From Fagopyrum homotropicum (lineage: Eukaryota; Streptophyta; Magnoliopsida; Caryophyllales; Polygonaceae), in contig BSWB01000004.1 in NCBI GenBank assembly GCA_033239125.1, positions 28,145,501 through 28,209,500 of the forward strand: a stretch of DNA of 64,000 nucleotides. Reading direction: 5' to 3'. The notes under the pieces are model-generated. The model was not told the origin of the DNA, did no database searches, and saw only the letters and a list, made by a program, of their open reading frames with translations. Positions 1-12,556 of this stretch are shown piece after piece; position 1 is the first letter of the stretch, and every line of letters begins with the position of its first letter. The translations under genes were made by a program, and so were the position numbers.

Positions 1-865
1 TACATGCCTTGTTGTGAGCAAGCTTTGAGTATCTTCCTACGGGGAACGAGAGCGGTTGTGTTGGTTTAGCTTTAGGACGAGGTAAGTCTCCTGACTTACT
101 TAGCTAGCTTCCTTGTATTAGCATCGATGTGTGATTGATGGTGTGTGTGTTTAATTATGTTTTATTATAACAAAACTGGAAATAGGACGACCTTTATATA
201 TTGATATTTGGCCCAAGTGTATGATAACGAGCGGTGACAACACTGTCTAGCTCTTGCGAGAGCTATGAGGTTCTTTGCGACTAGCCCAGACATGTAGATG
301 GTCGGATCATTAGTACCATTCTTTGCTAGTAAGTAGGGACAGAGGCGAGTTTCGGGGATTCTCATGTCACAAACCTAAGTTGAATTAGTAAGGCAATGAT
401 GTAAATGAAAAGATAACAAACCGGCTTGCATGATATTATGTTGTGTGATTTCCGTATGTAAGTGTATGTGCCATTACCATGATTCTAACGCCTTGAATGA
501 TAGCTAACGGTTTTAAACCAGTTGTTGTAAATGCCCTGCAAGTTAGGGATGCCGCCGAGTGAGTCGGAGGAGTGGACAGCCGGGGTCTTTGTACATTATA
601 GGACGGGGATGGAATTTCTATTATTATGTTGTAGACTTGTGTACTTTCGTATGGAGTTCTATTGTCATTTTGAGGACTCGGTTGAGTTTCCACCTTGTAT
701 TTACATTTCAGAATGCTCGCACTTGCATTAAAACGTTTTCCGTATTTGCCTTTATTTGTGCCTTGTTGAAAAGGTCCGGTGAAATTGTTGTCAAGTTAAG
801 GGTCGGGACCCATTGTGAGGTCTCCGCCCGTAACTCTCCGAATCCCGTAGATTCGGGGTGTTACA
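1..865 (+). mobile_element. LTR fragment of a chromovirus-like Ty3/gypsy element
   Basis: The stretch resembles, block by block, the LTR at 59934-60683 and the reverse complement of 51271-52020. Shared parts include the palindromic block GGTAAGTC..GACTTACTTAGC near 81-105, a block about ninefold richer in TATT/ATAACGAGCGGTGAC near 205-240, and the terminal CCCGTAGATTCGGGGTGTTACA. It ends at 865 with the canonical CA. No tRNA primer-binding site follows, so this is a 3' LTR or a solo LTR. Its left end lies outside the window. The open frames inside it look fortuitous. Confidence 0.75.
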
Positions 866-1597
866 ACCCCGATTTTTGTTACCCGATTTATGAGGTCTCC
901 CTTTTTCGGATCGTTTTTGTGATTGTTTCCTCGACAATTTTCATGCAAGACATATCATGTATAGTGTTTTGTCGTGCTTTGTGACATGTTGGTTTTTTCC
1001 ACTAAGATATTTGGCTCAATGTTGTAAGGGAGAATACACTTAGAAGAAAAACTTAATAATCAAGTGGTTTTAACATTATCTGAGTCAAGTACGTAAAACA
1101 TCTTAATAACTGATTTTGTTGCAATTGAATCTAGCTATATAAGGACGTTCATCTACTCATTTTCAGAGGCTACAACTACTTGACTTTAATTTTGTACGTT
1201 GACTTAAATAAAATATATACTCCAATTTTGCTTATACAAGGTTGCTTGTCTAACCACTTGTGAGATTACATCACTAAGTTATAACTCTACTCTTTATTGG
1301 ATATTATAATAACTTGTAGCTTGCTTGTCTACTCACTTGTGAGATTACGATATATTTGCTTGTATAAGTTGTTTATGTACTCCTTTTCAGAGATTGTAAC
1401 AACTTGTAAGTTGTTTGTCTACTACTTATTGAAGATTACAGTATAGCGGTCTTGTCCATAATGAACAAGCTTCCTCCATTTTGGAAAGCCTTCTAACATG
1501 TGATTAAAAACAAATAGTATGAACTTACTTTGGTGAAACTAGGGTCACATCTTCAAATCAAATAAGATCTAAGAGTCCAAAAAGGGACGGTTAAGTA
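866..1597. other. Intergenic, no gene seen
   Basis: AT-rich sequence. From about 1240 to 1440 a degenerate unit recurs three times, built on GCTTGTCTA(A/C)..ACTTGTGAGATTAC, with spacing of roughly 80-90 bp. I see no coding frame with family resemblance and no RNA gene. Confidence 0.5.
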
Positions 1598-1960
1598 ATG
1601 AAAATTTTAACAAGAATCCATTATTGTTGGAAGAGTAGCATGCTTGTATATTTCAAGAGAGATTGTCATGTCAAGGGAGAAACTACTAAGGATGGCGACC
1701 AAGATGACAAGTGCCCGTCAAATCAAGGTGACTTACTAATGAGTCTTGATGTTGACTTTATATTAGTCTCTTTAAGTATTATATAGCTCAAATGCCGGAG
1801 TGTTTATCCATGAAAGATGATAATCTTGGGTGCTGGGTGGATTTAGGGGGTACACCGCACATTTTCAAGGATAAATGATGGTTCATTTTACATGCCAAAG
1901 CCAACGACGGGGTTCCTATTTACATGAGAAAACGAGCCCGCCACCCTCGTTCTTAGAAGA
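1598..1960 (+). pseudogene. Degenerate Ty1/copia gag-protease fragment
   Basis: Two frames carry short stretches that read like a copia polyprotein. One has FKRDC, the end of a CCHC zinc knuckle. After a frame change, the other has GCWVDLGGTPHIFKDK, which matches the copia protease start (W-x-D-S-G-A-T-x-H-x-x-K-D). The catalytic D-S/T-G has become D-L-G, a stop follows at once, and no integrase or RT is seen. It is an old relic, and the assignment rests on these two motifs only. Confidence 0.45.
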
Positions 1961-2752
1961 GGACATGTATAATTGTGCTTCACAAGCAGCAATACATTAG
2001 ATTGTTAAAACATTCATAACCTACTAGAGCATCTAAGTTACACACAAAAACATAAATTAAGATTTCTACAATTGCAAAATCAAGATACATACACATTCAC
2101 ACAACTACGAGAAGGAAACCTCGTATAAACTGATCGATACAAAAATTTAACTAGGAATCGACTAAAATTAAACCTGAGTAGATATTGAAATTGATCTTAC
2201 TTGATCTTCTCCGCATCTAACACATTTGTGTCCACGACGACAAACATCGTCGTCGCGTTCTAACACCGCTTCTTTAGAACCATCTTCACCCTTTTGGCCC
2301 TTCAAAAAGGAATCACAGTTGATTTGGAGGAATTGCAATGCAGCCGCTGACCTTCATCCTGACTTGGAGAAAGAGTGGTTATGAAAGGGTTAACAAGGAT
2401 CAATATGATAAAAGGAGGTAAGGGTTACAAGTTGTTTCTATGTTCTTCGACTAGCCTTCGCAAAAGAGAGAAAGAGGGGGAAAGAAAGAAAGTTTTTGTG
2501 TATTTTTTAAAACACTAGTGTAACTTTTAGAATTTTTATCGCATAATCACATTATTTTAGTAATTTTCAAAGTTGATATTATTTTGGTTGAATGTAGTTT
2601 GTATTATTTTTGGTTATTTTTCATAAATAATTGATAACCTAATTAGGGTTACGTGGCCCAAACTCTAAAAGTTATATGATATTTTGTGCAATTTTTTACT
2701 ATTCTTTCTGCCTTTTCAAGGTTCGTAGTTTGGGGAAATAAGCAGAGTTGGG
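1961..2752. other. Intergenic / upstream region of the next gene
   Basis: No gene seen. Near 2233-2257 a small GACGAC..GTCGTC inverted repeat could form a short hairpin. The last 200 bases are very AT-rich and end in the 5' region of the gene at 2753. No clear TATA box could be singled out. Confidence 0.4.
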
Positions 2753-4981
2753 ATGGGAAGACTATCCTCAGTGTCAATCAAATTCGCCATAGCTCTGTCC
2801 CTGTCCTTCACTGCTTCTTCTTCTTCTCTCTGTTTCTCTCTCAAACTTCCTTCACTCTCGTGTCCTCCGCCCAAAGCCACTGCATCTGACGTCCTCACTC
2901 TCCTCGGCCCCAAGCACAATGCCTCCACCGTCGATCCCCGAATAGCAGATTCGCTCCGATCTTGTTTCCGATTTATCGTCCCCTTCAACCAATCTCCATT
3001 TGTTTCGGATCCGAATACTAGGAGATCCATGATTGATCGAAGGAGGTCGGCGGCGGAGAAGGAAAATGAACTGATTTGGTGGCCTCCGGCGCCAGTTCTG
3101 GAGCTTGCTCGCCTTGCCATTGACTCCGGCGGCGATCCTGGCGTCATTCACAGTACCCTAGATCCAACGCCGATACCGGTGAGTTTGGTCACCCGTAACC
3201 ATGAATTTTGATCATCCGCTATTGCGGTTGAAATTGCCTCGTCATTTCTGATTGAAGGTTATGATATGAGTGCGAGATTAGGACTTTCTTGATATGGAAC
3301 ATATAATTATCAAGAAGTATATCATTGTTATTCGTGTTGAAGAAAATTTTCATTAGTTTTGTCATAGGTTCCTGAAGTTGAAGGATCAGAGGAAAATCAC
3401 TGTGAGCTCACAAGGACACCTTATGGCAGGCGGTTTATAAATCAGGTATGAACAATAACTGATGTCTATCCGTTTATAAGTAATTTGCTGTATAAGCTGA
3501 TAGATATGTTTATGGAAAATTTCAGGAAATAAATTCGTACCTAGCGTTCTTGTTTGAAACGATTGCTTCTCTTGGGCCTGTTGTGGGATTGGATGTTTCA
3601 CTAAGTCGATATGACTTATTCCATGGTCACATTTTCATCGCCAAAGAATCTGGACGGCTAGGGATATTGTAAGTGAAGCCCTCCTAGAGCCCTAGTCAGT
3701 CTCATATAATAGATATCTGAACCCTTTGTAGGAGGGCAGTGAGGCACTTCAATGAATCTATGATGACTGACTGGTCATGTGCATTACAAATTGGCAGGTT
3801 CCACGCAAAGGAATATCCAGAATATGAAAAGGAAGTGTTTCCATACAACATGGGTTACTGCCAAAGGGGTAATGCTTCATAACATATTTATTTTTTGCAG
3901 TTATCTTTATATCATGATATGCAAAGCAGAAGCTTTAGTTTATTAAGCTCTTATAGCTGAACTAGAATTGAATTACCTAAGAATTGAAGTCTTTGTAGGT
4001 GTAGTTTGTGATCTGTTTATGTTCTTGTCGGCCTGGAATGATCCTTACCATGATACTGTTTATTCCTGAGCTATTTGTCTCAAAACTCGTGAAAAGCTTT
4101 TTAGTTGGTTAAGTTGTTATTGCTGAATTTCCTCTAATTATTTGTTTAATATCAAAACGCTGATCCAGTTATTCCAGTCACAAGTTCAGTGGAAGAATCT
4201 TGAATATATGTAATACCATCCATAGTGTTTAGTCTTAAGCTCGTGCGTAAAACTATCAGCCAATGGATAAAGAAAACCCCTTTTGTCAACAACAAAAACA
4301 AAAGGGAACATGCAATAAAACAGATTTGAATCTGTGACCAAGCATCACCAATGGGTTCTATGCCTGATTCATTCATAACTAGAAAGCTTGTATTTTCCAA
4401 GTATTTATGCTTGTTCTTTTCAGGCTCAACTGTGGCTTTTGATGATATGATGAATTTGCGGAACATTCTTTGGTTAGCTCCCTTACCAAGCAATTCCAGT
4501 AAACAATGGGAAGCACCAGGTAGGTCTCAAACCTATTTCTGATGATTTACAGAATCAGAATGGCTTGTGTAGAGGCTTTCTTGCTGTGGGGTTGGAGTTT
4601 TTTTACCGTTGATACCAGTCAATGACTCCTTCAAAACACATTAGTACAACTCTGTGCCATATATGAACATTAGAATGGTTTCCGAGTCATTGTGTTATGA
4701 TATGATCAGGTGTCCTGGTGATTTTGGATGCCCATCCCGAAGGAATCGTGTACAGAGATCTTGTACCTGAATATGTTCAATTCGCAAGGACTCTATACGA
4801 AGGTTTTGTTTTTGTTCATCCTATTTATCTCACTTCTCTTCTTTCTTGCCATTGGTTTCTGTGCATATCATACTACAAAACTGAATCGATAAATGCAGAT
4901 GATTTTGGAGAGTTGGTTGCCGATGTTAATTACCTGAACGTTGGAATCTCGGAGCCTGATTTCCAGCTCTTCATTTGTTGA
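2753..4981 (+). CDS. Conserved-looking plant protein of unknown function, 7 exons
   Basis: I do not recognise the family. GT-AG splicing gives seven exons with consistent phase: 2753-3178, 3368-3445, 3526-3668, 3732-3868, 4424-4519, 4710-4802 and 4899-4981. The product is 351 aa. Residues 1-30 are hydrophobic and Ser-rich, compatible with a signal or transit peptide. Residues 90-110 are Arg/Lys/Glu-rich. The middle carries the runs LVILDAHPEGIVYRDLVPEY and FHAKEYPEYEKEVFPYNMGY, which look like a folded soluble domain. The start was chosen because it opens the 142-codon first exon. The C-terminus is uncertain. The spliced frame stops at 4981, but another frame is open to 5255 and reads plausibly, so a shifted splice site, a frameshift or a sequencing error could lengthen the protein. 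Confidence 0.6.
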
Positions 4982-5396
4982 TGCGTTCATCTGTTGGAAG
5001 CCACAACTGGATACAATGGAAGTCTCAGCTCCCATAGTTCGTTCATCTGTAAATCGAGTGAAAGTTCTTGGTACAAATGAACCAAGCTGGGCTGCTGGCC
5101 AATCTTTTAGCTGGAAATATCGAAAACGAGCTATTGAGAGAAGAAATTACAGAGTTGGCGTATTGAGTTTGATTTGTAGATATGTGAGTCAGCTTACTTA
5201 TCGGTCCTTCGTAACGCTATTGTATACTCTACTATCTATGATCTCAGAATCATAATCATAACCAAGCAGTATATTGCAGATGCATTCTTGACATCAAATT
5301 GTATTATAGATGGTTTTGCTTTTCTGGTAAGGATGTTAAAATAACTATAATATTAGGTTTCCTATTAATCAATCACCTACTTACTAAAATTTCACA

Positions 5397-5445
5397 AAGT
5401 AATTAGGGCTCATTTGGTATAAGTAATTAGGGCTCATTTGGTATG
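5397..5445 (+). repeat. Tandem duplication of a MITE-like end
   Basis: The unit TAAGTAATTAGGGCTCATTTGGTA occurs twice back to back. GGGCTCATTTGGTAT resembles terminal repeats of common plant MITEs. No matching inverted end was found downstream, so this is probably a fragment of such an element just past the 3' end of the first gene. Confidence 0.4.
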
Positions 5446-5609
5446 ACGGATGGAATTAGGTCGGAATTATTTAAATAAAGAATTGGAATAAGTTCTCCCT
5501 AATACTTTGTTGTTTGGATTTTAGAAACATGTTATTTGATTTTATATGAATTATAGAACGAAAAATTAATATGATATATGTGTTTATGTTTATAACGTAA
5601 ATTTATAGA

Positions 5610-6320
5610 ATGAAAATGGGTGCGCACCCACTCGACCCAACCAGTCAACCGACTGTTGAAAACCCGAAGAATTTCAGGTAGTGGGTGGTTGACGGGTGAA
5701 GTTAGTGGGTGGTGGGGTGGGTATGGGCGGAGGTACAACCACCCACACCTGAACAATCAAAAATCACTAAAAATCCTAAAATCTATACTAGATTTTAACT
5801 TTTTTTCCTTCACTTAGCCAAAGAGTTAAAGTCACATGATATCTCCCATTCTCTTCCCCGGATTTCTATAATTTATTCATCAAACCTTCGAGTCTTTGAT
5901 AACTAAGTCCGGCACTGACTACGTTCACGCGAACACTTCACTTCTTTCATCGCTAGCTCCATTCTCTGCTCGCGCGCTTCTAATTTATGTTGATTTACGT
6001 TTGTTGTATGCAAATAATGTAGCGTTTGTTTCATCGATTTGTATTGATTGAAATTCATTTTGACATTGGTTTTGTAATGGTGAATAATACTTTGTGAATT
6101 AGTAGATCCAGATTCATGTTAACTTAAATATAAATTTATTCTATACTTTAAAAGTCTAACACCCGATTATTTCCCCAAAACCACCCAAACACCCGATATA
6201 TGATCGGTGGGTGGGTGACGGGTGAAATGTTTGGTGGGTAGTCGACGGGGTAGGTGAAAGTTTAAGTAAGCTAGGCACTTGATGAAAACGGTACACCCAC
6301 CTTTCAACCGACCCATTTGT
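5610..6320. mobile_element. Non-autonomous repeat with CACCC/GGGTG-rich ends
   Basis: Two blocks rich in CACCC, GGGTG and ACCCGA/TCGGGT (about 5615-5750 and 6155-6315) flank an AT-rich core. The outer ends are loosely inverted: AAATGGGTGCGCACCCACTC on the left, and ACACCCACC..CGACCCATTT on the right. The same architecture recurs at 11745-12175 on the other side of the acyltransferase gene. Dense subterminal words of this kind are typical of non-autonomous hAT-type DNA transposons, but no target-site duplication was confirmed. Confidence 0.4.
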
Positions 6321-7221
6321 TATTTTTTAATCTTCATTTTAAGATAAATGAAGACCAACATTAATATATAAACATGAACAAATCATCAACCTAAAATAAA
6401 TAAGTATATAATCTCTTCTATAAAATCTACCGAAAGACACAAGAGTTATATCATGTTGAGTTGTGTATGTTGATGTGCAGTGTGACGTGTTACTTGCAAA
6501 TCATGCTTAATAATAAGCATGATGATATGTTAAGTGTAAAACATATTTAATATGTTTAATAACGACATGATGATGAGTGATATATAAAGCATTCTTAAAG
6601 TGAAAGATGTGTATGCCATGGTAATGAAAATGACTAAATTGACATTGTGCTAACTTGAGACATGGTGATGGGTATGTTGAAACAAGTGATATAATGACCT
6701 AAGCTTAATCATTAGTAAAGTCGTTAACATCAACAGTGATGTCAAACTTAACCATTAGCTCGATCACTAACGTAAGTAAAATCATTGAGTTTAACCATTA
6801 GTCATGTAATTAGCAAAACATTGATGCTATGTTTAACCACTAGTTTGGGTCACTATCATGACGCAATACTTGACCATTAGTCGGGTCGCCCACCTAATTA
6901 AATTGGTTAATGTTTTTATTAACCTATTAACATGATCATTTGAAGTTCACACCTGACCCAAAACGGTACAAAGCAATGATGTTATTGTGTGGGCCGCTAA
7001 ATATAAATTGAATATTGCATCTTGCACAAAACCATGTTATTGTCACATGAGCATGTTGTGGTCTATGAATGCGTGAGATGCGATGATATGATCTCTCGTG
7101 GATAGTTTATGATCGATATTTAAGGGTTTTAAACTAATATTTTATTATTTGATATTGTTAATTTAAATTTTATGATATGTTTTACATATTTTTTTTGTTG
7201 GAATATGTTTTACACGCTTCT
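6321..7221. other. Intergenic with degenerate ACCATTAG repeats
   Basis: No gene seen. From about 6700 to 6895 the phrase (T/C)TTAACCATTAG(T/C) followed by CG(A/G)TCAC or CGGGTCGCC recurs four or five times at 40-60 bp spacing, a decayed tandem array. The remainder is plain AT-rich spacer. Confidence 0.4.
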
Positions 7222-7560
7222 TATCTATCTTATATATTAAAGTAACCCATGAACTGATACTTTACGCAATTTCATGCAATCACCTCAACAATTTTACAAC
7301 GTCGTCTTCATCATTACACGTCACATTAAAATTTAATTTAATAAACTCTACTTCTCTCTTGCATCGATATTAACTTTGACATCCAAGTGACTCAATAAAT
7401 ATTATTCCGCTCTCCTCTTCTATAATTGTTATTACAACATGAAAGCATCACATCAAGTCGCATAAATTTTGAACATAATGAATCATAAATACAATTAATT
7501 TCTAACCCGGCAGTACATGGATATTAAAACTATTAATAGATATAGATATATATAGATTAA
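7222..7560 (+). mobile_element. Candidate non-autonomous Helitron
   Basis: The segment opens with TCTATCTTATATATTAAAG, which resembles Helitron 5' ends beginning TC. It ends near AACCCGGCAGTACATGG..TATTAAAACTA, resembling a decayed CCCG..CGGG hairpin before a Helitron 3' terminus. No replication-initiator or helicase coding sequence is present. The call rests on end similarity only. Confidence 0.3.
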
Positions 7561-7715
7561 AAGAAACTGAGGCGTACTTTAGCGTTAGGCGTCAATAAAA
7601 ACCCTTCGTTCTTCTCTCCCTCCCTCCATTGGACAGCTGCACCACCAAGTTCAGAAGCCTGTGACCTTTCTTCTCTTCACTTATCTCACTCGTCAGAGAG
7701 CTTACCCGCATCTTA

Positions 7716-10700
7716 ATGGCACCACATCGGATTGATCGTCGAGATCTATGGAAGACTAAGGCACGCATCCTTCAGCTTCAACTCAGAGAGAGATTCAGAG
7801 TTGCCGTTGATCGCGGCCTTCGACGACCGAAGTTCTCCGACGATGGTTACTTACCGTCAACGATGACACGGTTGATCCACAAGTTTCGCAGTTTCCGACG
7901 AGACTCGTTCGCGTCCTCTTCCGCATTCTATCGCAGAAGAGGTAGCCACTGTTTTCGATTATTAGTTAGAAAAATTAAGTTCATTTGCAATCATGTTTGG
8001 TGGTTACTATATATTGTTGATGGTCCTATTTCAGTCAGAATTAAGCATCTAGATGGACTTTAGGCCTTGTATTTGCGATTCATGTTGGTTATACTTTTAA
8101 GCTGCAATTAACTTGGTGATGAGAGTCATGAGACTGATGATTATTAGTACTAACAAATTGGGAAGAAATAATAAAGTAGCAGTTTGAGTGAAAAAAAATG
8201 GTGAAAGGCACACATGAAGGAGTTAATGGAAGAAGCTTGGGCATGACACAAGGAATAACTAGTGTGATTGGGATCTGAACATTCTATTGCCGTGTTGCAA
8301 TGTTTAGGCTTTATTGTATCATTACTAACAAATCATTATGACATAAATTGTAATAGTTTTTTAAATTAAGTTGACTCAAAATTTGTGTTTTTATGCTTAA
8401 TTAACCATGACTTGGATTGCAATAATTTTGTTTGTTAAATTCGTGCTGGATACTTTACTCTTCTTCCGTTTGCTTCTTTTGAAGTAACAAAAAAAACCTA
8501 AAACAGATGTCATCCTCTTCACTTCTCGCCTTAGATGATGTCACAAAATCCCTCCAATAAGCACTGATATTTGACATATTGTTTCTTTGTCATACTATAA
8601 GTGCTGGAGGGTTGTGATATTGAACTCAACGCTATGATATATTGTAATTGTGATGTTGTATGTTGAATAGTGTAGCACAATTTGTTGTTGTTTGAATAGC
8701 TTAGAACAATTAGGATATCGTACTCTTGTGTTTACTTGGTTGGTTGTGACAAATCCTTACATCTTAAGATGATTCTGTGGTTTGAATTTCCTGGAAATAA
8801 TGATAAGAAATGATTTGTTATACCATAATTGATTTCTTATCATCATTTGAACTTTTGATACTCACTTTTCAGATTGGCTGGTTGAAACCCTGATTTCTGC
8901 AATTGTGTGCAGTGAATAAAGATATTTTTGCAGCAGAAGATTCGGCAATTGTTCGCATGATGCAGGCTTTGGCAGTTCCAGTTATTGGAAATGTTTGCCA
9001 TGTATTCATGCGTGGGTTTAACCGGTTTCAGGTAATAATTTTATTGCCTTCACCGTATAAACAGTTTTTAAAAAAAATGCTGGCTGCATACTTGCATCTT
9101 CCAAGCAATAATTATGTCATGGAACAGGTTTATGGAGTAGAAAAACTGTATCAGGCAGTGCTGCACAGACCTAAAGACAAACCACTTATTACAGTAAGTT
9201 GTTTGTATTTCAAAAAGAGTAACATGTTTATCGATTGGATGTCTTATATCTGGATCACATCATACCAATTGCAGGTCAGCAATCATGTTGCTTCTATAGA
9301 TGATCCACTAGTTATTGCTGCATTGCTTCCGCCACGTGTTCTTATGGATGCTCGTGACTTAAGGTGGACCCTGTGTGCGACAGATCGGTGTTTCAAGAAT
9401 CCGGTTACTTCTGCTTTTTTCCGATCTGTAAAAGTTTTGCCAGTTGCTCGTGGTGATGGGATTTATCAAAAGGTGCTTATGTCCTACTGCACTTATTTGT
9501 TTCTTTATATTTAATCAAGAGAAATTATTATTGATTCATAGTGTTTTGGCCCAATGCAGGGACTTGATTTAGCTATTTCAAAGTTAAACAATGGGGGTTG
9601 GGTTCATATCTTTCCCGAAGGTAGTCGATCACGAGATGGTGGGAGGACTATAGGGTCAGCCAAGAGAGGTGTATCAAGGTAAATAATGTCTGAATGTCTG
9701 TGTGGTCATACCCGGCCACTTAAAATTGTCTTCCTTTTGCATTGGTTAACCTTAGTTTCTTGGTTGATGGACTGCATGTTTAACCTTTCTTTCTTGATTA
9801 ATCGACTGCAATGTTCAACTTGATTAAAACCTGCTTGTTATCATAGTTTTTTTTTTTTGAATTGCTGGCAGCTTGTAGTTATAAACTAGAATGTATGCAA
9901 CTTAAGAGGCTTTCTATGGTTGTACTGTTCTACCAGTTATATTACAGATATTAATCAAAATACTTATGTGCAGTGAATATTGAAAAAGGATTAGGTACTT
10001 ATCTAGCATAGAAATGTGAAACAAGTAGATTTGAGCTAGATTGTGCATGGTTTTAACCCTTATAAGTAAATGAAATCAGTTTTTCTCCATTGATTTTTCA
10101 TAAGCAGTTCGTTCTGGTACCAAATTCTACAAACTTTAGATCTATAGTTCCTTACAGCAAAGCACGTATTAGTAATAAGTTACTTGTAGATATTATCTTG
10201 TAATTCTGTTTAGATCATGATTTGTAGCTATCCTTTACTAGCTTGTGTTGTTACCCTTTATAAATACAAAGCCCTCTCAGAAGAGATCTTCAGGGATTCA
10301 GGAACGTCTTATAGAAAGCTGGGCTTTTTTTTTTCCCAATTTTTTGGTGATTTTAATTTGTCTATTCTCTCTTACAGGTTGGTCCTGGACTCGGATAATA
10401 TTCCTATGGTTGTCCCTTTTGTACATACTGGAATGCAGGATATTATGCCGATTGGAGCTAACTTTCCGAGGATAGGAAAAACTGTAAGCATTCAGCTTGG
10501 TCATGACAAATACCAGTCAAGATTTTGTTGTTATCCTTTTTTTTTTTTTTTCCCGTGCTCTATTGCAAAGCTTGGTCATGGTAGTACCAATTTTTACATG
10601 ACAGTTAATATCAGATTGTATCTCTAAAATGTAGGTGACAGTTCTCATTGGTGATCCTATCCAATTTGACGACTTGTTCAATTTAGAACGCAAAGGGCTT

Positions 10701-11204
10701 GCTTCAAGAGAAAACTTGTACGATGCCATCTCTTCAAGGATTGGGAATTCCTTGCAACAATTGAAGGCCCAAGTAGACAAACTGGCACAAGACGAGCAAA
10801 CACTTGAAGCGAGGAACTCTACCTCACATGATTCTTTTCCAGCAGCTCGAATTCTGCAACAATCTGATTGGGACTTTTTCAGGATAGACAGCTCTCAAGG
10901 CAGTCCCTCACTAGAAAAAGGAGAGCAGACCCGAGAACAACGAACCTTCTCACAAGAAGGAACCTCGTCAGACAAGCATTACAAAACAGGATACTCATAT
11001 GTAGGCGGATTTGTATCCAGAATCCGCGGTTTTACAGACTCTACAGAACTAATTGGCTTTGCAGCCAAAGGTTTGTATACGAGTTCAAGGGAGAAATCTG
11101 TAAATATTCAAGAAGTTAGTCCCTTGAAGGCTTGGAAACAATTTTGGGAAGCTAATGTGTCAAGGTCATGGAACTATGACTATGCTAATGTAAATATAGC
11201 TTAG
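7716..11204 (+). CDS. Tafazzin-like phospholipid/glycerol acyltransferase (long plant form)
   Basis: Seven exons with consistent phase: 7716-7941, 8913-9031, 9128-9193, 9275-9472, 9560-9678, 10378-10483 and 10635-11204. The product is 467 aa. The PlsC-type acyltransferase domain is clear. Block I is NHVASIDD, with the catalytic H-x4-D at His141/Asp146. Block III is FPEGSRSRDG (Phe221-Gly224), which binds the glycerol-phosphate moiety, followed by PMVVPFVHTGMQDIMP. The basic N-terminus (RRDLWKTKARILQLQLRERF) and a long Ser/Gln-rich C-terminus beyond about residue 320 distinguish it from the short, roughly 280-aa plant tafazzin. It resembles my recollection of Arabidopsis At3g05510. Expected role: acyl transfer or remodelling of (lyso)phospholipids at a membrane; the exact substrate is not visible from sequence. 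It is followed by the capping-protein gene in the same orientation. Confidence 0.88.
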
Positions 11205-11744
11205 ATGCTAACTTGTATTCCCTACAAATTCACAGCTTAGCGCCTCAATGATGTATCCCAAGAGGAGAAATACTTAAAGAGTGGTTGGAGAGGCTTTTCA
11301 TTTAGGGAATATGGAAGACTAGACTTGTCCATTGTGTACAGGCAATGAGAAGGGCCAAGAAGAATCGATGGATAAGATGAAAGAGTTTGTAGGGTAAAGG
11401 GGACAATGTCACCAAACAATCATATCAAGAGAGTGCAAGTAAATAATACCAGGTTAATAAACTCACAAAGTGTGATTATATTCACTGGAAAGCTTTTTCA
11501 AAATTGCACATAAAACCATCATTATTTCAAAGAATTTTAGAAAATCACCCCTCAAATAATCATGCCCTTATTTGAGAAAGAGTGTAAGATGTTCAAAAAT
11601 ACTTAATATGTTTCTTGGATTATAATTAAAAGCATTTTGATCATTATACTCTATTAAAAGGCTTTACAAAGATAAACAAGTATAGACATAATTTCCGAAA
11701 CAATATTAACAATGACCGATCAAATGTAATTTTGGTTAAGATTG
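11205..11744. other. 3' flank of the acyltransferase gene
   Basis: No second gene seen. The first few hundred bases are presumably 3' UTR. The reverse-strand frame at 11237-11419 has no family resemblance. Confidence 0.4.
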
Positions 11745-12175
11745 ATGGTTTCACATGCACCCGAATGATACCGAATCACCCAACTAGAAAAAGTGGGTGA
11801 AAATCCGAAAAAGACGGGTGATGGGTGCAAGACGTTCACTCATCACCCAACCAGAAAATATCTTAAAATTCGCATATTTAGTCTAAAAAACACAAAAAAA
11901 ATATGACAATATATTGTTGTTTATATTAAAATATCACATTAAAAATAGTAATTATAACTTATTTATTAATATTATTGGTATTAAAAAACTACATGTGGCA
12001 AAAATACTTTAAAAATACATTATAATTTAACAATATTCATAGCTTTGAATCGCATGCGGACAAACTCAAACTACACACTTACTCGATAGGTGACGGATGG
12101 ATGTACCCGATAAATTTAATGGGTAGGTGATGGAAGTGTAGCACTCACCTATCACCAACCCATAGCCGGTCTTAA
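11745..12175. mobile_element. Second repeat with CACCC/GGGTG-rich ends
   Basis: It has the same plan as 5610-6320. A left block (11745-11865) contains ATCACCCAAC, GTGGGTGA and GACGGGTGATGGGTG. An AT-rich core follows, then a right block (12060-12165) with TAGGTGACGGATGG and CACTCACCTATCACC. It is probably a related non-autonomous DNA element. Coordinates are approximate and no target-site duplication was identified. Confidence 0.4.
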
Positions 12176-12556
12176 TTCTAGTTATTGGCTCCACAAGGAC
12201 GCATGTCGAATTGAAATTATTGAGAAAAAAATTATAATTTTATATATGTTTGTGCGTTTGTTCCCGTTTAGTAGGACTACCCATTGCTGGTTCTAATCCT
12301 CTTTATCCTTTTGTTATAAACAGACACATTATCTTGTAAGAACTAATAACGTGGGTTGTTTTTTTTTTTGTAAAGAGAAACCTAATTTACAGTGGTTTCA
12401 TCTTTTATGTAATAACTCAAAATGATTTGTGCTCTTTATTTGTTTTTTCTCCTTCCCTCTTCCACGCTGATATGATTCGAAAACCACGTTCTCTGTTGCG
12501 CAAACTTCAAACAAATTACATACAAATAAGGAGGGAAGGAGAGAGAGACAAAGAAG

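Noticed and set aside
559..984. 141-codon open frame
   Set aside because: It crosses the LTR end at 865, matches no family and lies in LTR-type sequence.
4152..4493. 113-codon minus-strand frame
   Set aside because: It overlaps an intron and exon 5 of the + strand gene and has no family resemblance.
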